The notes: generated by a model from the sequence alone, not told the origin. A stretch of 64,000 nucleotides of DNA from Flavobacterium panici (GCF_903819335.1 NZ_CAIJDE010000063.1:62001-126000); one strand, 5' to 3'. Numbered from the stretch's first letter, positions 50,251-60,492 are shown. Numbers and translations: made by a program.

Positions 50251-53052
50251 CTATACAGCCAGAATATATTCAACTAAACCGATTTCGTGCTGCAAATCCA
50301 TTTTCTTTCGCAAACGATACCTTTTTATTTCAACACTTCGAACCGAAATATTAAACATTGGAGCTATTTCTTTTGAGGAAAGATTCAATCGAAGATAAGC
50401 ACATAAACGAAGGTCGTTTGGTGTTAAGGCCGGATGCATTTGTTTTATCCTTTTTAGGAAATCTTTATCGGCACTATCAAAGGCTTCTTTAAAAATTTTC
50501 CACGAATCTTCCTCTGTAATGTTTTTGTTTATCGTACTAATTACAGATTTGATATTTGAACTGTCATTTTGAGATGTTTTCTTTAAATCTTCTTTAATAA
50601 AAGCCAGCAATTCATTTTTACTGTTTAAACTCATCGTCGAAACCGCCAGTTCACGGTTTTTATTATCAACATCCTGCGAAAGCTGTTCGTTTCGAAGCTT
50701 CATTAATTGTTGTTCGTTTTCAAGCTCCTGAATCTCTAATAAAAGGTTATTTTCTTCAATAAGCTTTTCTTTTTGCTTTTGATAATAATTTCGGTATGCT
50801 TTATTGATAAAATAGGCCATAGCCAAAATCAGAAGAAAATAGACAAAACAGGCTAAATTGGTCAAATACCACGGTTTTAAAACTACAAATGTGTATACGG
50901 CAGTATTTTGCAGAATTGTATTGGCATATTTTGCCCTAACTCTAAAAGTATACTTCCCTGGTGAAAGGTTTTTAAAATTCACCGTTGCCTTTGTACTCCA
51001 CTCGCTCCAATCATCCTGAAAACCTTCTAATAAATATTGATATTCAGAATTGATGTATTTATTGTATTCCGGAACGGTATAATTAAGTGTAATATTATTT
51101 TCATCAGAATCAAAACTGCCTTCACTTTGAATACCAACATTTTTAAAGGTTTCGTTTTGTTTGTTTATCAATATATCGGTAATAAAAACATCATAGTTTT
51201 TAAAACTTAAATCTTCGATATTTAAAGTATAATAACCGTCTGTTGTGCCTATTAAATACGTTGATTTTGAAATTTGTGTAATATTTTCATAACCCAGCAT
51301 CGAATTCGTTAAAGAGGACGGAATAGGTATTATATTCTGCTTTAATTGGCTGCTCAATTTACTTGCAGAGAAATAATGAATGTAGTTTTTAGAAAATAAC
51401 CAGATTTTATTCGAATGGTCTACAATTAATTTACCCGATGTGTATTCATCTTTTTCAAAAATCGAACTTAAAACGGTATCTTTCTCGAATTGTCTTGTTT
51501 TAGGATTTAATTTAAAAATTCCGCCTTTGTAAGCGTAATAAATTGAATTATTAAAAGTCGTTAAACTCGCATTTATTCCTTTCTGCGGAGACTTGTAAGT
51601 ATAAAAGTCATGCGTTTGCAAAAGAGATTTACCAAGTTTTAATCTAAAAATCCCTTTGTATTCATGGCTAACATAAACATCAAGATTCTTTGTAATTTCA
51701 AAATATCTGGATGAATAATCAAATCCCTGAATTTTGTTTTTAAAAATCCACTGATTATTTACTTTCTCTAAAACCGAAAGTCCGTAATAATTTCCCTGAA
51801 TTAATTGGTTTTTATTTGCTGGAGAAGGCTCAAACTTCCAGGTTCCGGAACCGGAAAATATACTTCTCGCCGAGTCATTTGCAATTATAAAAGTCCCCGA
51901 ATCGTGTCCGCAAAAAAGTGTATTATCATACGTAAACAAAGACCAAACCTGACCTTTTGTTCCGTTTATAAATTTAAATTCAGCATTACTCTGCGTTGGT
52001 TTGCAAAACAATCCCTGATTTGTTCCAATGTAAAGCATTCCGTTAAAAGCAGCCGATGCATAAACGGTTCCTAAAACCCCAGTGTCATCAGTAAAACTGT
52101 GTACCGGCGACTGAATATTAATACAATTAATTCCGTTATCCAGTCCAACCCATAAATTTTGGTCTTTATCTTCAAAAAGTGACAAAGCCGTATTATTGCT
52201 TAAACCTTTACTCTGTGTGAGGTGATATTTTAATTTTCCGTTATTTGATAAAATAAAAACTCCGTTTGAAACCGTTCCTAAAGCAAAACTCCCGTCCTGA
52301 AGACGCTGGCTGCTGTAAACGAAACTTGATTTTAATTCTGCATCGACATCTGTTGCAACTCTGGTTAGGGAATTCCCTGTCAGTTTATAAATTCCGTCAA
52401 GCTGCGTTTGAATCAGCAAACCATCATCTGTCGTAAAAACATTCGCAATTGTAAATTTCTTTAAAGTCGGATTATCTGAAACTAATTTTGCTCTCCCGCT
52501 TTCAATTTCAAAAAGTCCTTCTTTGATCGTTTGAAAATAAATAGCATTTTTTGCCGAAAATGACTTTATAACACCATTTTTTGGTGCGATGATATTAAAC
52601 TTTCTGGTTTTAGTATCGTAAATATAAATTCGGTTTAAGGATTGAAACAGAATCCATTGATCGTATTTTAAGATATTCCAAAACTGCTCATCATCTAAAA
52701 TTTTACTTTTAATTTTATCGCTGAGTGATGTATAATTTAGTTTGCCATTTTCTTTTCTGGTCCAATAACCAAAATTCATATAACTGCCTGTATAGATTTT
52801 ATTTCCAATCACTTTTACAGATCGGATAATAGTTTCATTTGGCCCCGGATACAATTGCCAGCTCGTTCCGTTATATTCTAAAAGTCCATCGTTATTAGCA
52901 AAATACAAATAATTTTCATCGTCCTGCGAAATCATCCAGCTCTGATTTCCAGCTCCGTAAACAGATGAAGAATATTTAACAATTGGCGGAAGTTCCTGCG
53001 CAAAAAGCAAGAAATTCAATAAAAATAATAAGGTAGTTAGTTTAGTTTTCAA
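50251..53052 (-). CDS. PUL regulator: sensor propeller, membrane helix, LuxR-type HTH
   Basis: The 933-residue protein opens with a signal peptide (MKTKLTTLLFLLNFLLFAQ). A beta-propeller sensor domain made of two-component-regulator-type repeats fills most of residues 30-640. A Y_Y_Y-type domain follows (about 650-730; YLLEGFQDDWSEWSTKATV), then one membrane helix (about 735-757) and a coiled coil (about 765-820). The C-terminal HTH (from about 876) is LuxR-like (LRLNLSSKEIAPMFNISVRS). No histidine kinase or receiver domain is present, so the signal is passed directly from periplasm to DNA. It lies upstream of susC on the same strand and probably controls this PUL. Confidence 0.88.
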   Translation of the reverse strand: MKTKLTTLLFLLNFLLFAQELPPIVKYSSSVYGAGNQSWMISQDDENYLYFANNDGLLEYNGTSWQLYPGPNETIIRSVKVIGNKIYTGSYMNFGYWTRKENGKLNYTSLSDKIKSKILDDEQFWNILKYDQWILFQSLNRIYIYDTKTRKFNIIAPKNGVIKSFSAKNAIYFQTIKEGLFEIESGRAKLVSDNPTLKKFTIANVFTTDDGLLIQTQLDGIYKLTGNSLTRVATDVDAELKSSFVYSSQRLQDGSFALGTVSNGVFILSNNGKLKYHLTQSKGLSNNTALSLFEDKDQNLWVGLDNGINCINIQSPVHSFTDDTGVLGTVYASAAFNGMLYIGTNQGLFCKPTQSNAEFKFINGTKGQVWSLFTYDNTLFCGHDSGTFIIANDSARSIFSGSGTWKFEPSPANKNQLIQGNYYGLSVLEKVNNQWIFKNKIQGFDYSSRYFEITKNLDVYVSHEYKGIFRLKLGKSLLQTHDFYTYKSPQKGINASLTTFNNSIYYAYKGGIFKLNPKTRQFEKDTVLSSIFEKDEYTSGKLIVDHSNKIWLFSKNYIHYFSASKLSSQLKQNIIPIPSSLTNSMLGYENITQISKSTYLIGTTDGYYTLNIEDLSFKNYDVFITDILINKQNETFKNVGIQSEGSFDSDENNITLNYTVPEYNKYINSEYQYLLEGFQDDWSEWSTKATVNFKNLSPGKYTFRVRAKYANTILQNTAVYTFVVLKPWYLTNLACFVYFLLILAMAYFINKAYRNYYQKQKEKLIEENNLLLEIQELENEQQLMKLRNEQLSQDVDNKNRELAVSTMSLNSKNELLAFIKEDLKKTSQNDSSNIKSVISTINKNITEEDSWKIFKEAFDSADKDFLKRIKQMHPALTPNDLRLCAYLRLNLSSKEIAPMFNISVRSVEIKRYRLRKKMDLQHEIGLVEYILAV

Positions 53053-53145
53053 ATTTGGTCAGGATATTAAATAATACTAAAACAGTTCTAAAATAGCATA
53101 TTTTAGAGTGAAACAATAATTTTTAATAAAATAAAAGATTTTATA
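53053..53145. other. Upstream part of the spacer between the regulator and uvrA
   Basis: This AT-rich stretch carries the likely promoter of the minus-strand regulator gene. I saw no gene or clear motif before the repeat array begins. Confidence 0.4.
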
Positions 53146-53710
53146 GCATAACACAGGTTTCAACCATCTGAAACAGATTGTGATGATATACTTTGCGTCC
53201 CAGCGGTTGAAACCGCTGGCAATGTTTCCAAATAATTCTCAAACCTATTCAAACATAGCCCGTGGTTTCAACCACGGGAAACGGATTGTGCGATATAGCT
53301 TGCGTTCCAGCGGTTGAAACCGCTGGCTATGTTTCAACAATTTCTCAAACATATTCAAATATAGCCCGTGGTTTCAACCACGGGAAACGGATTGTGCGAT
53401 ATAGCTTGCGTTCCAGCGGTTGAAACCGCTGGCAATGTTTCCAAACAATTTCTCAAACCTATTCAAACATAGCCTGTGGTTTCAACCACGGGAAACGGAT
53501 TGTGCGATATAGCTTGCGTTCCAGCGGTTGAAACCGCTGGCAATATTTCCAAACAATTTCTCAAACCTATTCAAATATAGCCCGTGGTTTCAACCACGGG
53601 AAACGGATTGTGCGATATAGCTTGCGTCCCAGCGGTTGAAACCGCTGGCAATGTTTCCAAACAATTTCTCAAAAATAATCAAATATAGCCCGTGGTTTCA
53701 ACCACGGGAA
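53146..53710. repeat. Tandem array of five units with two alternating hairpins
   Basis: Five units of about 107 bp each contain hairpin A, CCAGCGGTTGAAACCGCTGG, at 53200, 53307, 53413, 53521 and 53629, and hairpin B, CCCGTGGTTTCAACCACGGG, at 53259, 53365, 53473 (one changed base), 53581 and 53689. A degenerate partial unit lies before the first. The loops GGTTGAAACC and GGTTTCAACC are inverted copies of each other, so A and B are related. The sequence between hairpins (CGGATTGTGCGATATAGCTT) is well conserved. Confidence 0.9.
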
Positions 53711-53831
53711 ACGTATTGTAACAAATACAAAATTTCCCCACTTCTCTATTACACAAATTCCTCAAACCAAACATGGTAATTCTGTTAAGATTTGGAACAA
53801 TATCCTTAACAAAACTCTATTCAAAATTGAT

Positions 53832-53839
53832 TACTTTTG
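53832..53839 (+). promoter_or_regulatory. -7 element for uvrA
   Basis: TACTTTTG matches TAnnTTTG and lies 18 bp before the ATG at 53858. No TTG at the usual distance was seen. Confidence 0.45.
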
Positions 53840-53857
53840 TAAAAATTGACTTTTTTT

Positions 53858-56653
53858 ATGCAAATTGATCTTTCTACACTCGACCCGAAGCAAAATATTA
53901 TAATAAAAGGCGCACAAGTACATAATTTAAAAAATGTAGATGTTGCCATTCCGAGAAATAAACTTGTTGTAATTACAGGACTTTCAGGATCAGGGAAATC
54001 AAGTTTAGCTTTTGATACTTTATATGCCGAAGGACAGCGCCGTTATGTTGAGAGTTTATCATCATACGCACGTCAGTTTTTGGGACGTTTAGACAAACCA
54101 AAAGTAGAATATATAAAAGGGATTGCACCTGCAATTGCCATTGAGCAGAAAGTAAATACAACAAATGCTCGTTCGACTGTTGGAACTTCTACAGAAATCT
54201 ACGATTATATTAAACTTTTATTCGCCCGAATTGGAAGAACCTATTCTCCGGTTTCTGGGCAGGAAGTCAAAAAAAATACCGTTACAGATGTTGTTTCTGA
54301 TGTAAAAACACTTGAAATCGACAGCCGCTGGCTCTTGCTTGCTCCTATTCATTTAGAAGAAGGCCGTTTGCTTGAAGACAAACTTAAAGTGCTTTTACAA
54401 CAAGGTTTTGCCCGTATTTTAGTCGATAACGAAATGGTTCGTTTAGATGAATTTACACCAACAGAACTGCATAAACTGGATAATAAAGACATTTTATTAA
54501 TTATTGACCGTATTGTAGTTAAGGAAGAGGAAGAATTTTATAATCGTCTTTCTGATGCCGTACAAACTGCTTTTTTTGAAGGAAAAGGAATCTGTTACCT
54601 TCAGGAAGTTGGTTCAGAAAAAAGGTTTTCTTATTCTAACAATTTCGAATTAGACGGAATTACATTTTTAGAACCAAACGTACATTTATTCAGTTTTAAT
54701 AATCCGTACGGAGCTTGTCCGGTTTGCGAAGGTTACGGAAATATTATTGGAATCGACGCTGATCTGGTTGTACCGAATACTTCTTTGTCTGTTTTTCAAA
54801 GTGCCATTTATCCTTGGCGCGGCGAAAGCATGAGTTGGTATAAAGATGAATTGGTAAAACACGCTTATAAATTTGATTTCCCAATTCACAAACCTTATTT
54901 TGAACTTTCAGAAGATCAAAAAGATTTAATCTGGAAAGGAAATCAATATTTTCAGGGTCTGAATGATTTCTTTAAAGAACTTGAAGAAAAAAATTATAAA
55001 ATACAAAACCGTGTAATGCTTTCGCGTTACCGCGGAAAAACAAAATGCCACGCCTGTCGTGGAAAACGTTTACGTGAAGAAGCTTCATATGTAAAAATCA
55101 ACGGAAAAACGGTTTCAGATTTAGTCGATCTTCCAATTAAGCATTTAGTTACTTTCTTTAAAAATATTGAACTGAATGTTTACGAACAGCAAATTGCCAA
55201 ACGTTTGATGATTGAAATCAATAATCGTTTGTCATTTTTAACAGAAGTTGGTTTAGATTATCTAACATTAAACCGAAATTCGGCTACACTTTCCGGAGGA
55301 GAATCGCAGCGTATAAATCTTGCTACTTCATTAGGAAGCAGTTTGGTTGGTTCGATGTATATTTTGGATGAGCCAAGTATTGGCCTGCACCCAAAAGATT
55401 CTGAACGATTGATTAAAGTTTTGATTTCTCTTCGTGATTTAGGAAATACTGTTATTGTAGTAGAACACGACGAAGATATCATGAAAGCTGCAGACATGAT
55501 TATTGATATTGGGCCGGAAGCCGGAACTTTTGGAGGAAAACTAGTTGCGCAGGGAACTTATGCAGAGATTTTAAAATCAGATTCTCTTACTTCGAAATAC
55601 CTGAATGGCGATTTAGAAATTTCTGTTCCAAAGAAAAGACGAAAATTCAAAAATCATATTGATATTATTGGTGCCAGAGAAAATAACCTTAAAAACATTA
55701 ATGTTACTTTTCCTTTGGATGTCTTAACGGTCGTAACAGGAGTTTCCGGAAGTGGAAAAAGTACCCTGATTAAGAAAATTTTATTTCCTGCCATGCAGAA
55801 AAAGCTGGAAAATGCTGCTGAAAAAGCGGGACAATTCAGTGAAATTTCAGGTTCTTTTTCTCAGATCAAACATATTGAATATGTGGACCAAAACCCTATT
55901 GGAAGAAGTTCAAGATCAAATCCGGTAACGTATATAAAAGCATATGATGATATTCGTGATTTGTATGCAAAAGAAAAATTATCAAAAATAAGAGGTTATC
56001 AGGCCAAACATTTTTCTTTTAATGTTGATGGAGGCCGATGTGAAACTTGTAAAGGAGAAGGCTCTATAAACGTTGAAATGGTCTTTATGGCCGATGTTTC
56101 GTTGCCTTGTGAAACCTGCGGTGGAAAACGATTTAAAAAAGAGATTCTTGAAGTTGCTTTTGACAATCAAAACATCAACGATGTGCTGACCATGACGATT
56201 GATGATGCCATTGCTTTTTTCGAAAAAAACAAGCAGACTAAAATCACGCAAAAACTACAGCCGCTACAAGATGTTGGTTTAGGATATGTTCAGTTAGGGC
56301 AATCTTCTTCTACTCTTTCTGGTGGTGAAGCACAGCGTATTAAGTTAGCTTCATTTTTAGTAAAAGGTGCAACAAAAGATAAAGCGCTATTTGTTTTTGA
56401 TGAACCTACAACGGGACTTCATTTTCATGATATTAAAAAATTATTAGCTTCATTTGATGCGTTAATCGAAAAAGGACATTCGATAATTGTAATTGAGCAC
56501 AATTTAGATTTAATAAAATGCGCCGACTGGATTATTGATTTAGGTCCTGAAGGCGGTGAAAATGGAGGACATTTATTAGCCACAGGAACACCCGAAGATG
56601 TTGTTAAAATAAAAGAATCAGTTACAGGAATTTATTTAAAAGATAAATTATAA
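53858..56653 (+). CDS. uvrA: Excinuclease ABC subunit A
   Basis: I use the ATG at 53858 (MQIDLSTLDPKQNIIIKGAQ), because an upstream TTG at 53846 would add only MTFF. The 931-residue protein is the DNA damage sensor of nucleotide excision repair. It has two ABC ATPase halves (Walker A GLSGSGKSS near the start and GVSGSGKSTLIKKI later; signatures LSGGESQRINLA and LSGGEAQRIKLA). The zinc sites are visible as CPVCEGYG with CHACRGKR, and CETCKGEG with CETCGGKRF. It is cytoplasmic and works with UvrB. It is a single gene with its own -7 box, downstream of a large hairpin array. Confidence 0.96.
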   Translation: MQIDLSTLDPKQNIIIKGAQVHNLKNVDVAIPRNKLVVITGLSGSGKSSLAFDTLYAEGQRRYVESLSSYARQFLGRLDKPKVEYIKGIAPAIAIEQKVNTTNARSTVGTSTEIYDYIKLLFARIGRTYSPVSGQEVKKNTVTDVVSDVKTLEIDSRWLLLAPIHLEEGRLLEDKLKVLLQQGFARILVDNEMVRLDEFTPTELHKLDNKDILLIIDRIVVKEEEEFYNRLSDAVQTAFFEGKGICYLQEVGSEKRFSYSNNFELDGITFLEPNVHLFSFNNPYGACPVCEGYGNIIGIDADLVVPNTSLSVFQSAIYPWRGESMSWYKDELVKHAYKFDFPIHKPYFELSEDQKDLIWKGNQYFQGLNDFFKELEEKNYKIQNRVMLSRYRGKTKCHACRGKRLREEASYVKINGKTVSDLVDLPIKHLVTFFKNIELNVYEQQIAKRLMIEINNRLSFLTEVGLDYLTLNRNSATLSGGESQRINLATSLGSSLVGSMYILDEPSIGLHPKDSERLIKVLISLRDLGNTVIVVEHDEDIMKAADMIIDIGPEAGTFGGKLVAQGTYAEILKSDSLTSKYLNGDLEISVPKKRRKFKNHIDIIGARENNLKNINVTFPLDVLTVVTGVSGSGKSTLIKKILFPAMQKKLENAAEKAGQFSEISGSFSQIKHIEYVDQNPIGRSSRSNPVTYIKAYDDIRDLYAKEKLSKIRGYQAKHFSFNVDGGRCETCKGEGSINVEMVFMADVSLPCETCGGKRFKKEILEVAFDNQNINDVLTMTIDDAIAFFEKNKQTKITQKLQPLQDVGLGYVQLGQSSSTLSGGEAQRIKLASFLVKGATKDKALFVFDEPTTGLHFHDIKKLLASFDALIEKGHSIIVIEHNLDLIKCADWIIDLGPEGGENGGHLLATGTPEDVVKIKESVTGIYLKDKL

Positions 56654-56737
56654 ACGAGAATATTATAAAAAAGTTAGCCCTAAATTACAATCTTAATAAA
56701 TGTAATTTAGGGCTAAACTATTTTAGACTGAAATATT

Positions 56738-57043
56738 TTATGCTACTAAGCATTTTTCTTCAAAAGGAAAACCATCTTCGTCAATGGCAACTAATACCTT
56801 TTTTTGTTTGGAAGCCTCTAATGTTAAATATAGCCAAGCAAATGACCATAATCCGAGGGTTAAACAAAAAATCATGAAATTTAAACTGTGGTTAACTACT
56901 TTTCCTCCTTTAGAAAGAACCGCAAAAAGTAATTCATCATTTCTCTCTTCTAGTGTAAATCCATTATGAACTTTGTTCGATATCATATTGGAAAACACCT
57001 GTACACTTTGTTCCTGACTTAGCTTATTGCTTTTCATAATCAT
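56738..57043 (-). CDS. Small protein with a C-terminal membrane region
   Basis: The 101-residue protein (ATG at 57043, alternative ATG six bases later) has a soluble N-terminal part with LEERNDELLFAVLSKGGKV, then a hydrophobic stretch (NFMIFCLTLGLWSFAWLYLTL) and a short charged tail (VAIDEDGFPFEEKCLVA). I recognise no family. It lies between uvrA and the polysaccharide cluster with ample spacers on both sides. Confidence 0.6.
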   Translation of the reverse strand: MIMKSNKLSQEQSVQVFSNMISNKVHNGFTLEERNDELLFAVLSKGGKVVNHSLNFMIFCLTLGLWSFAWLYLTLEASKQKKVLVAIDEDGFPFEEKCLVA

Positions 57044-57366
57044 TTGTTGGGTTTGTCTGCATGTGATACTTAAATTTAATAATTTTGGATAGCTATTTAA
57101 TTTAAAAAAACATTAAGACACCACTTTTACTGGCCTTATGTAAATATTTCTCATACTGTCAATGAAAGAGATGTAATAAAAATCTACATAAAATTAATTG
57201 TAATAAATTGAAAAACAAAATAAATTGGGTGATTTTTTAAGATTTCCTTCACAATTTCAAGATGTTATATAAAAAAGTATCTTTTATTTTCGATAATTAA
57301 AAAATAACACCCTTAAATAATGAAGTTAGGAATTTAGCTATATCTATATAGAAATAATGAAAGTTC
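57044..57366. other. AT-rich spacer between the small membrane gene and the flippase gene
   Basis: About 320 bp hold no gene I can support. Runs of A and T are frequent and no clear hairpin or promoter box was found. Confidence 0.5.
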
Positions 57367-58836
57367 TTAAATCTTTATCCCAATTTTTCTGAAAATATTA
57401 TCAATAACCTTATTAATATCCGGAGAGATATTAAATTTATAATTTAGATAAACATACAGAATTGTTACCAAAATTGATTTTAAGGCAATGCTGATAAGCT
57501 GGTAAAATGGAAATTCCCAAAAATAGAAAACTAAAAACAATACAAATGTAAGCAGCATTGAAGAAAGCGTTTCTTTTGTAAAAGGATATAAATGAAGTTT
57601 CTTGACAACAAAAAGCAGCTTAGCCAAACTGTATAATGTGATGGACAATAAAGTGGCAAAAGCTGATCCGAAGATTCCAAAAATTGGAATAAAGATCATA
57701 TTTAAAACTACAGTCAACACAACCAGCATTAATCCTAAATACAATACCATTCGGTAATATTTAGTATTAAAAATAATTGCATTGTTGTTTCCTAAAATCA
57801 AATCGAAATATTTAGACAAACCAATCATAAATACAACTGCAATTCCGCCGCTGTATTCTTTTGGAACTAATTCGTACAATTGATTAATATTTACAAATAT
57901 GCAGAGCATTACAAAACCACCCACAATCTGCAGATTAATAGAAGTCTTTTTATAAAGATCATTCAATTCGTCATGCTTATTTTCATGCATTAATTTTGCC
58001 GTAATGGGATATACAATTTGATGCATCGCACGACTCGGAACTGAAATTACCAAAGCAATATAAGTAGCAACAGAATAGAAGGCAATATTTTCAATCTGCA
58101 TGTATTGATTTAATATCATTTTATCACCATCCAAAAGCAAATTGGCCACGCTTCCTGATAAAATAATATAAAAAGTATATACTAAGATATCTTTTGTATT
58201 TGTTGGTATTGTAAACTGAAACGTTGGTTTTTGAATACTAAATGCGTATAACATGGTGATCAGGAACGCCAGAAAATATAAAATTGCTGTTGCGTACACA
58301 AAACCTTCTACACTAAGCCAATTGTAATAAACACCTATTAGTAGAAATAATGAAAATAATCGCAAGCCCACTTCCTTAACAAAGTTTCCAAAAACAGAAT
58401 GCATATTTACTCGCAGCCAGGCATAAAAAATTTCAAAATAGGCCATACACAATCCTATAAATGGTATTAGCCAGATATAACTTTTTACAATCGCATTCTT
58501 TTTTGAAACAAAAAATAAAATCTCATCATAAAAAACAAGTCCAATCAGTAAAAGTGGAATTATTAATAGCAGAGGAAATAAAACCGTAAAAGATAAAAAA
58601 CGGGATTTTTCCTCGTCGGTTTGATATTGTGAATAGAATTTAACCAAGGTATTTTGCATCCCAATCGCAAATAAAGGCATAATCACATTGGCACAAGACG
58701 TCACATAATTAGTTAAACCATAAAAAGTTGCGCCCAGAAAAACAGGATATAAATAAAGTGTATTAATGGCTCCAATTCCAAAGCCAATGTATGTTATTAT
58801 AGTGTTTTTAAAAGACTGGTTTAAGACAATACCCAT
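57367..58836 (-). CDS. Polysaccharide flippase (Wzx/MATE-like superfamily)
   Basis: The 489-residue protein has about 12-14 hydrophobic helices and follows the layout of Wzx-type flippases that move lipid-linked sugar units across the inner membrane. Stretches such as NTIITYIGFGIGAINTLYLYP, GATFYGLTNYVTSCANVIM and PSRAMHQIVYPITAKLMHEN support this. It is the last gene of a polysaccharide cluster. Its exact substrate is not known. Confidence 0.85.
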   Translation of the reverse strand: MGIVLNQSFKNTIITYIGFGIGAINTLYLYPVFLGATFYGLTNYVTSCANVIMPLFAIGMQNTLVKFYSQYQTDEEKSRFLSFTVLFPLLLIIPLLLIGLVFYDEILFFVSKKNAIVKSYIWLIPFIGLCMAYFEIFYAWLRVNMHSVFGNFVKEVGLRLFSLFLLIGVYYNWLSVEGFVYATAILYFLAFLITMLYAFSIQKPTFQFTIPTNTKDILVYTFYIILSGSVANLLLDGDKMILNQYMQIENIAFYSVATYIALVISVPSRAMHQIVYPITAKLMHENKHDELNDLYKKTSINLQIVGGFVMLCIFVNINQLYELVPKEYSGGIAVVFMIGLSKYFDLILGNNNAIIFNTKYYRMVLYLGLMLVVLTVVLNMIFIPIFGIFGSAFATLLSITLYSLAKLLFVVKKLHLYPFTKETLSSMLLTFVLFLVFYFWEFPFYQLISIALKSILVTILYVYLNYKFNISPDINKVIDNIFRKIGIKI

Positions 58837-58911
58837 TTTTTGATTGCAGAGTTTAGATTGTAGAGTTTAGATTTTTGATTTTCTGCTCTCCTTTTGTTTT
58901 TGAAATTGTTA

Positions 58912-60195
58912 TTAATTGATCAATTGTACTAATTGCTTAGTAAGGTTTTTTCGTGAATATTGCTGTAAACCAACACCATTAGCTTGTAATTTTCCTTCTA
59001 AAAATTGATTATAAAAGTCCAAAATTACACTTTTTAACTTCGCTTTTTCTGAATAATCAAAAAATACGCCTGTATTGGTTTCTTTTATAATATCGGCAAA
59101 ATCAGAACCTTGTGGTCCAATAGCAATAATTGGACGATTTGAGACCATATATTCAAACAATTTCCCCGGAATAATACTTTTAGTATCTTCAGAATTTATT
59201 TCGATTAAAAGCAAAACCTGAGACTTTTTTTGATGGGCAATAGCTTCATTATGCGAAACATATCCTAATAAGTTCAAATAATCGTTTAGTTTAAATTCTT
59301 CAATCGAATCTAAAACTTCCTGACTTACGGCACCAATTAATTTAATTTCTAAATGCGTTTTAAAATCCGGAATTTCCTGAAGTAATTCTACCAGACATTC
59401 CCATAAAAATTTTGGATTTCTGTCTGATAAAAATGATCCAATATGAGCAAGAGTAAACTTAGTATCTAATGTTTGTTTTTCTACGTTCTCAATGTCGTAA
59501 CCGTTTGTAATTACTGAAATTGGTTTATTGGTAATCGCCTGAAATTCGGCTTTTGTAGTTTTACTTGTTACAATTATAGTATCAGCAGAGTTAAGAACTT
59601 TATGTTCTAAACTTTTATGTTTTTTTGCAGCATAATCGGATAAACGCAAAGCTTTATGGTAACCAATAGTTGTCCACGGATCACGAAAATCTGCAAACCA
59701 TTTTACATTTAATTTTTCTTTTAATTCTAAGCCAATTAAATGTAAGCTGTGCGGCGGACCCGACGTTACGATTGTATCAATATTATTTTCTTTGATGTAT
59801 TTTTCAAGATAAGAAACAGAAGGTTTTACCCAAAAAACTCTCGCATCCGGAATAAATAGATTGCCACGTACCCAAAGAAAAGCTTTATCTAAAAAAGTCT
59901 GCTTTTTTTTATGTGGAAAAATTCCTGAACTGATTTTCTTGGTTTTGTTCTTTGAGAAAACAGAAGCTAACTGATAAGGTTCCCAAATTTTATTTTTAAG
60001 AACAATTACTTTATCGGATATTTCGCTTACCAAGCCTTCGTCAACAATTGGGTAAGTTGGATTTTCCGGAACATAAACAATGGGCTGAACACCAAAGTCT
60101 GGCAGATATTTTACAAATTTCAGCCAGCGCTGTACTCCCGGCCCACCCGCTGGAGGAAAGTAATAGGTTATAATTAAGAGCTTTTTTTGTTCCAA
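58912..60195 (-). CDS. Glycosyltransferase family 4
   Basis: The 427-residue protein starts with LLIITYYFPPAGGPGVQRWL, the N-terminal part of family 4 GT-B enzymes. The C-terminal donor-binding half includes LEIKLIGAVSQEVLDSIEEF, FEYMVSNRPIIAIGPQGSDF and a late FDYSEKAKLKSVILDF. It transfers sugars in the cytoplasm during envelope or capsule polysaccharide synthesis. Donor and acceptor are unknown. It is encoded 75 bp upstream of the flippase gene, on the same strand. Confidence 0.88.
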   Translation of the reverse strand: MEQKKLLIITYYFPPAGGPGVQRWLKFVKYLPDFGVQPIVYVPENPTYPIVDEGLVSEISDKVIVLKNKIWEPYQLASVFSKNKTKKISSGIFPHKKKQTFLDKAFLWVRGNLFIPDARVFWVKPSVSYLEKYIKENNIDTIVTSGPPHSLHLIGLELKEKLNVKWFADFRDPWTTIGYHKALRLSDYAAKKHKSLEHKVLNSADTIIVTSKTTKAEFQAITNKPISVITNGYDIENVEKQTLDTKFTLAHIGSFLSDRNPKFLWECLVELLQEIPDFKTHLEIKLIGAVSQEVLDSIEEFKLNDYLNLLGYVSHNEAIAHQKKSQVLLLIEINSEDTKSIIPGKLFEYMVSNRPIIAIGPQGSDFADIIKETNTGVFFDYSEKAKLKSVILDFYNQFLEGKLQANGVGLQQYSRKNLTKQLVQLIN

Positions 60196-60233
60196 GGAAA
60201 ATCGTTTATTATTTTAAAGTGCAAAGATAAAGT

Positions 60234-60485
60234 TTATTTCAAAGCTAATTTCTTGTATACTTTATATATAATATAAATTAAAAATAAGCAGTTTAAGAAA
60301 ATCCAAAAATTATAAAAACACCAGACAATTTTATATTCAGTTTTCATGCTTGAAAAACTAAAATATTCTCCTTGACTTTCATTATAAAAGTCATCATATC
60401 CCATCATGTAAATCCCGCAAAAAACAAATACGAATAAATCAAAAACGGCAAAGACAACTATTTTTAGAACTTTTGAAATTAGCAT
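60234..60485 (-). CDS. Small protein with two membrane helices
   Basis: The 83-residue protein has two hydrophobic helices (IVVFAVFDLFVFVFCGIYMM and YNFWIFLNCLFLIYIIYKVY) and a short acidic loop between them. No family was recognised. It sits between YfhO and glycosyltransferase genes on the same strand with 8 and 38 bp gaps, which suggests a place in the operon. Confidence 0.6.
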   Translation of the reverse strand: MLISKVLKIVVFAVFDLFVFVFCGIYMMGYDDFYNESQGEYFSFSSMKTEYKIVWCFYNFWIFLNCLFLIYIIYKVYKKLALK

Positions 60486-60492
60486 CTAAAAG

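Noticed and set aside
53190..53710. A CRISPR array
   Set aside because: Units are about 107 bp, contain two hairpins each, and the sequence between hairpins is conserved and not variable spacers; no cas genes are near.
57044..57366. A gene in the AT-rich spacer before the flippase
   Set aside because: No open frame of useful length or motif is seen.
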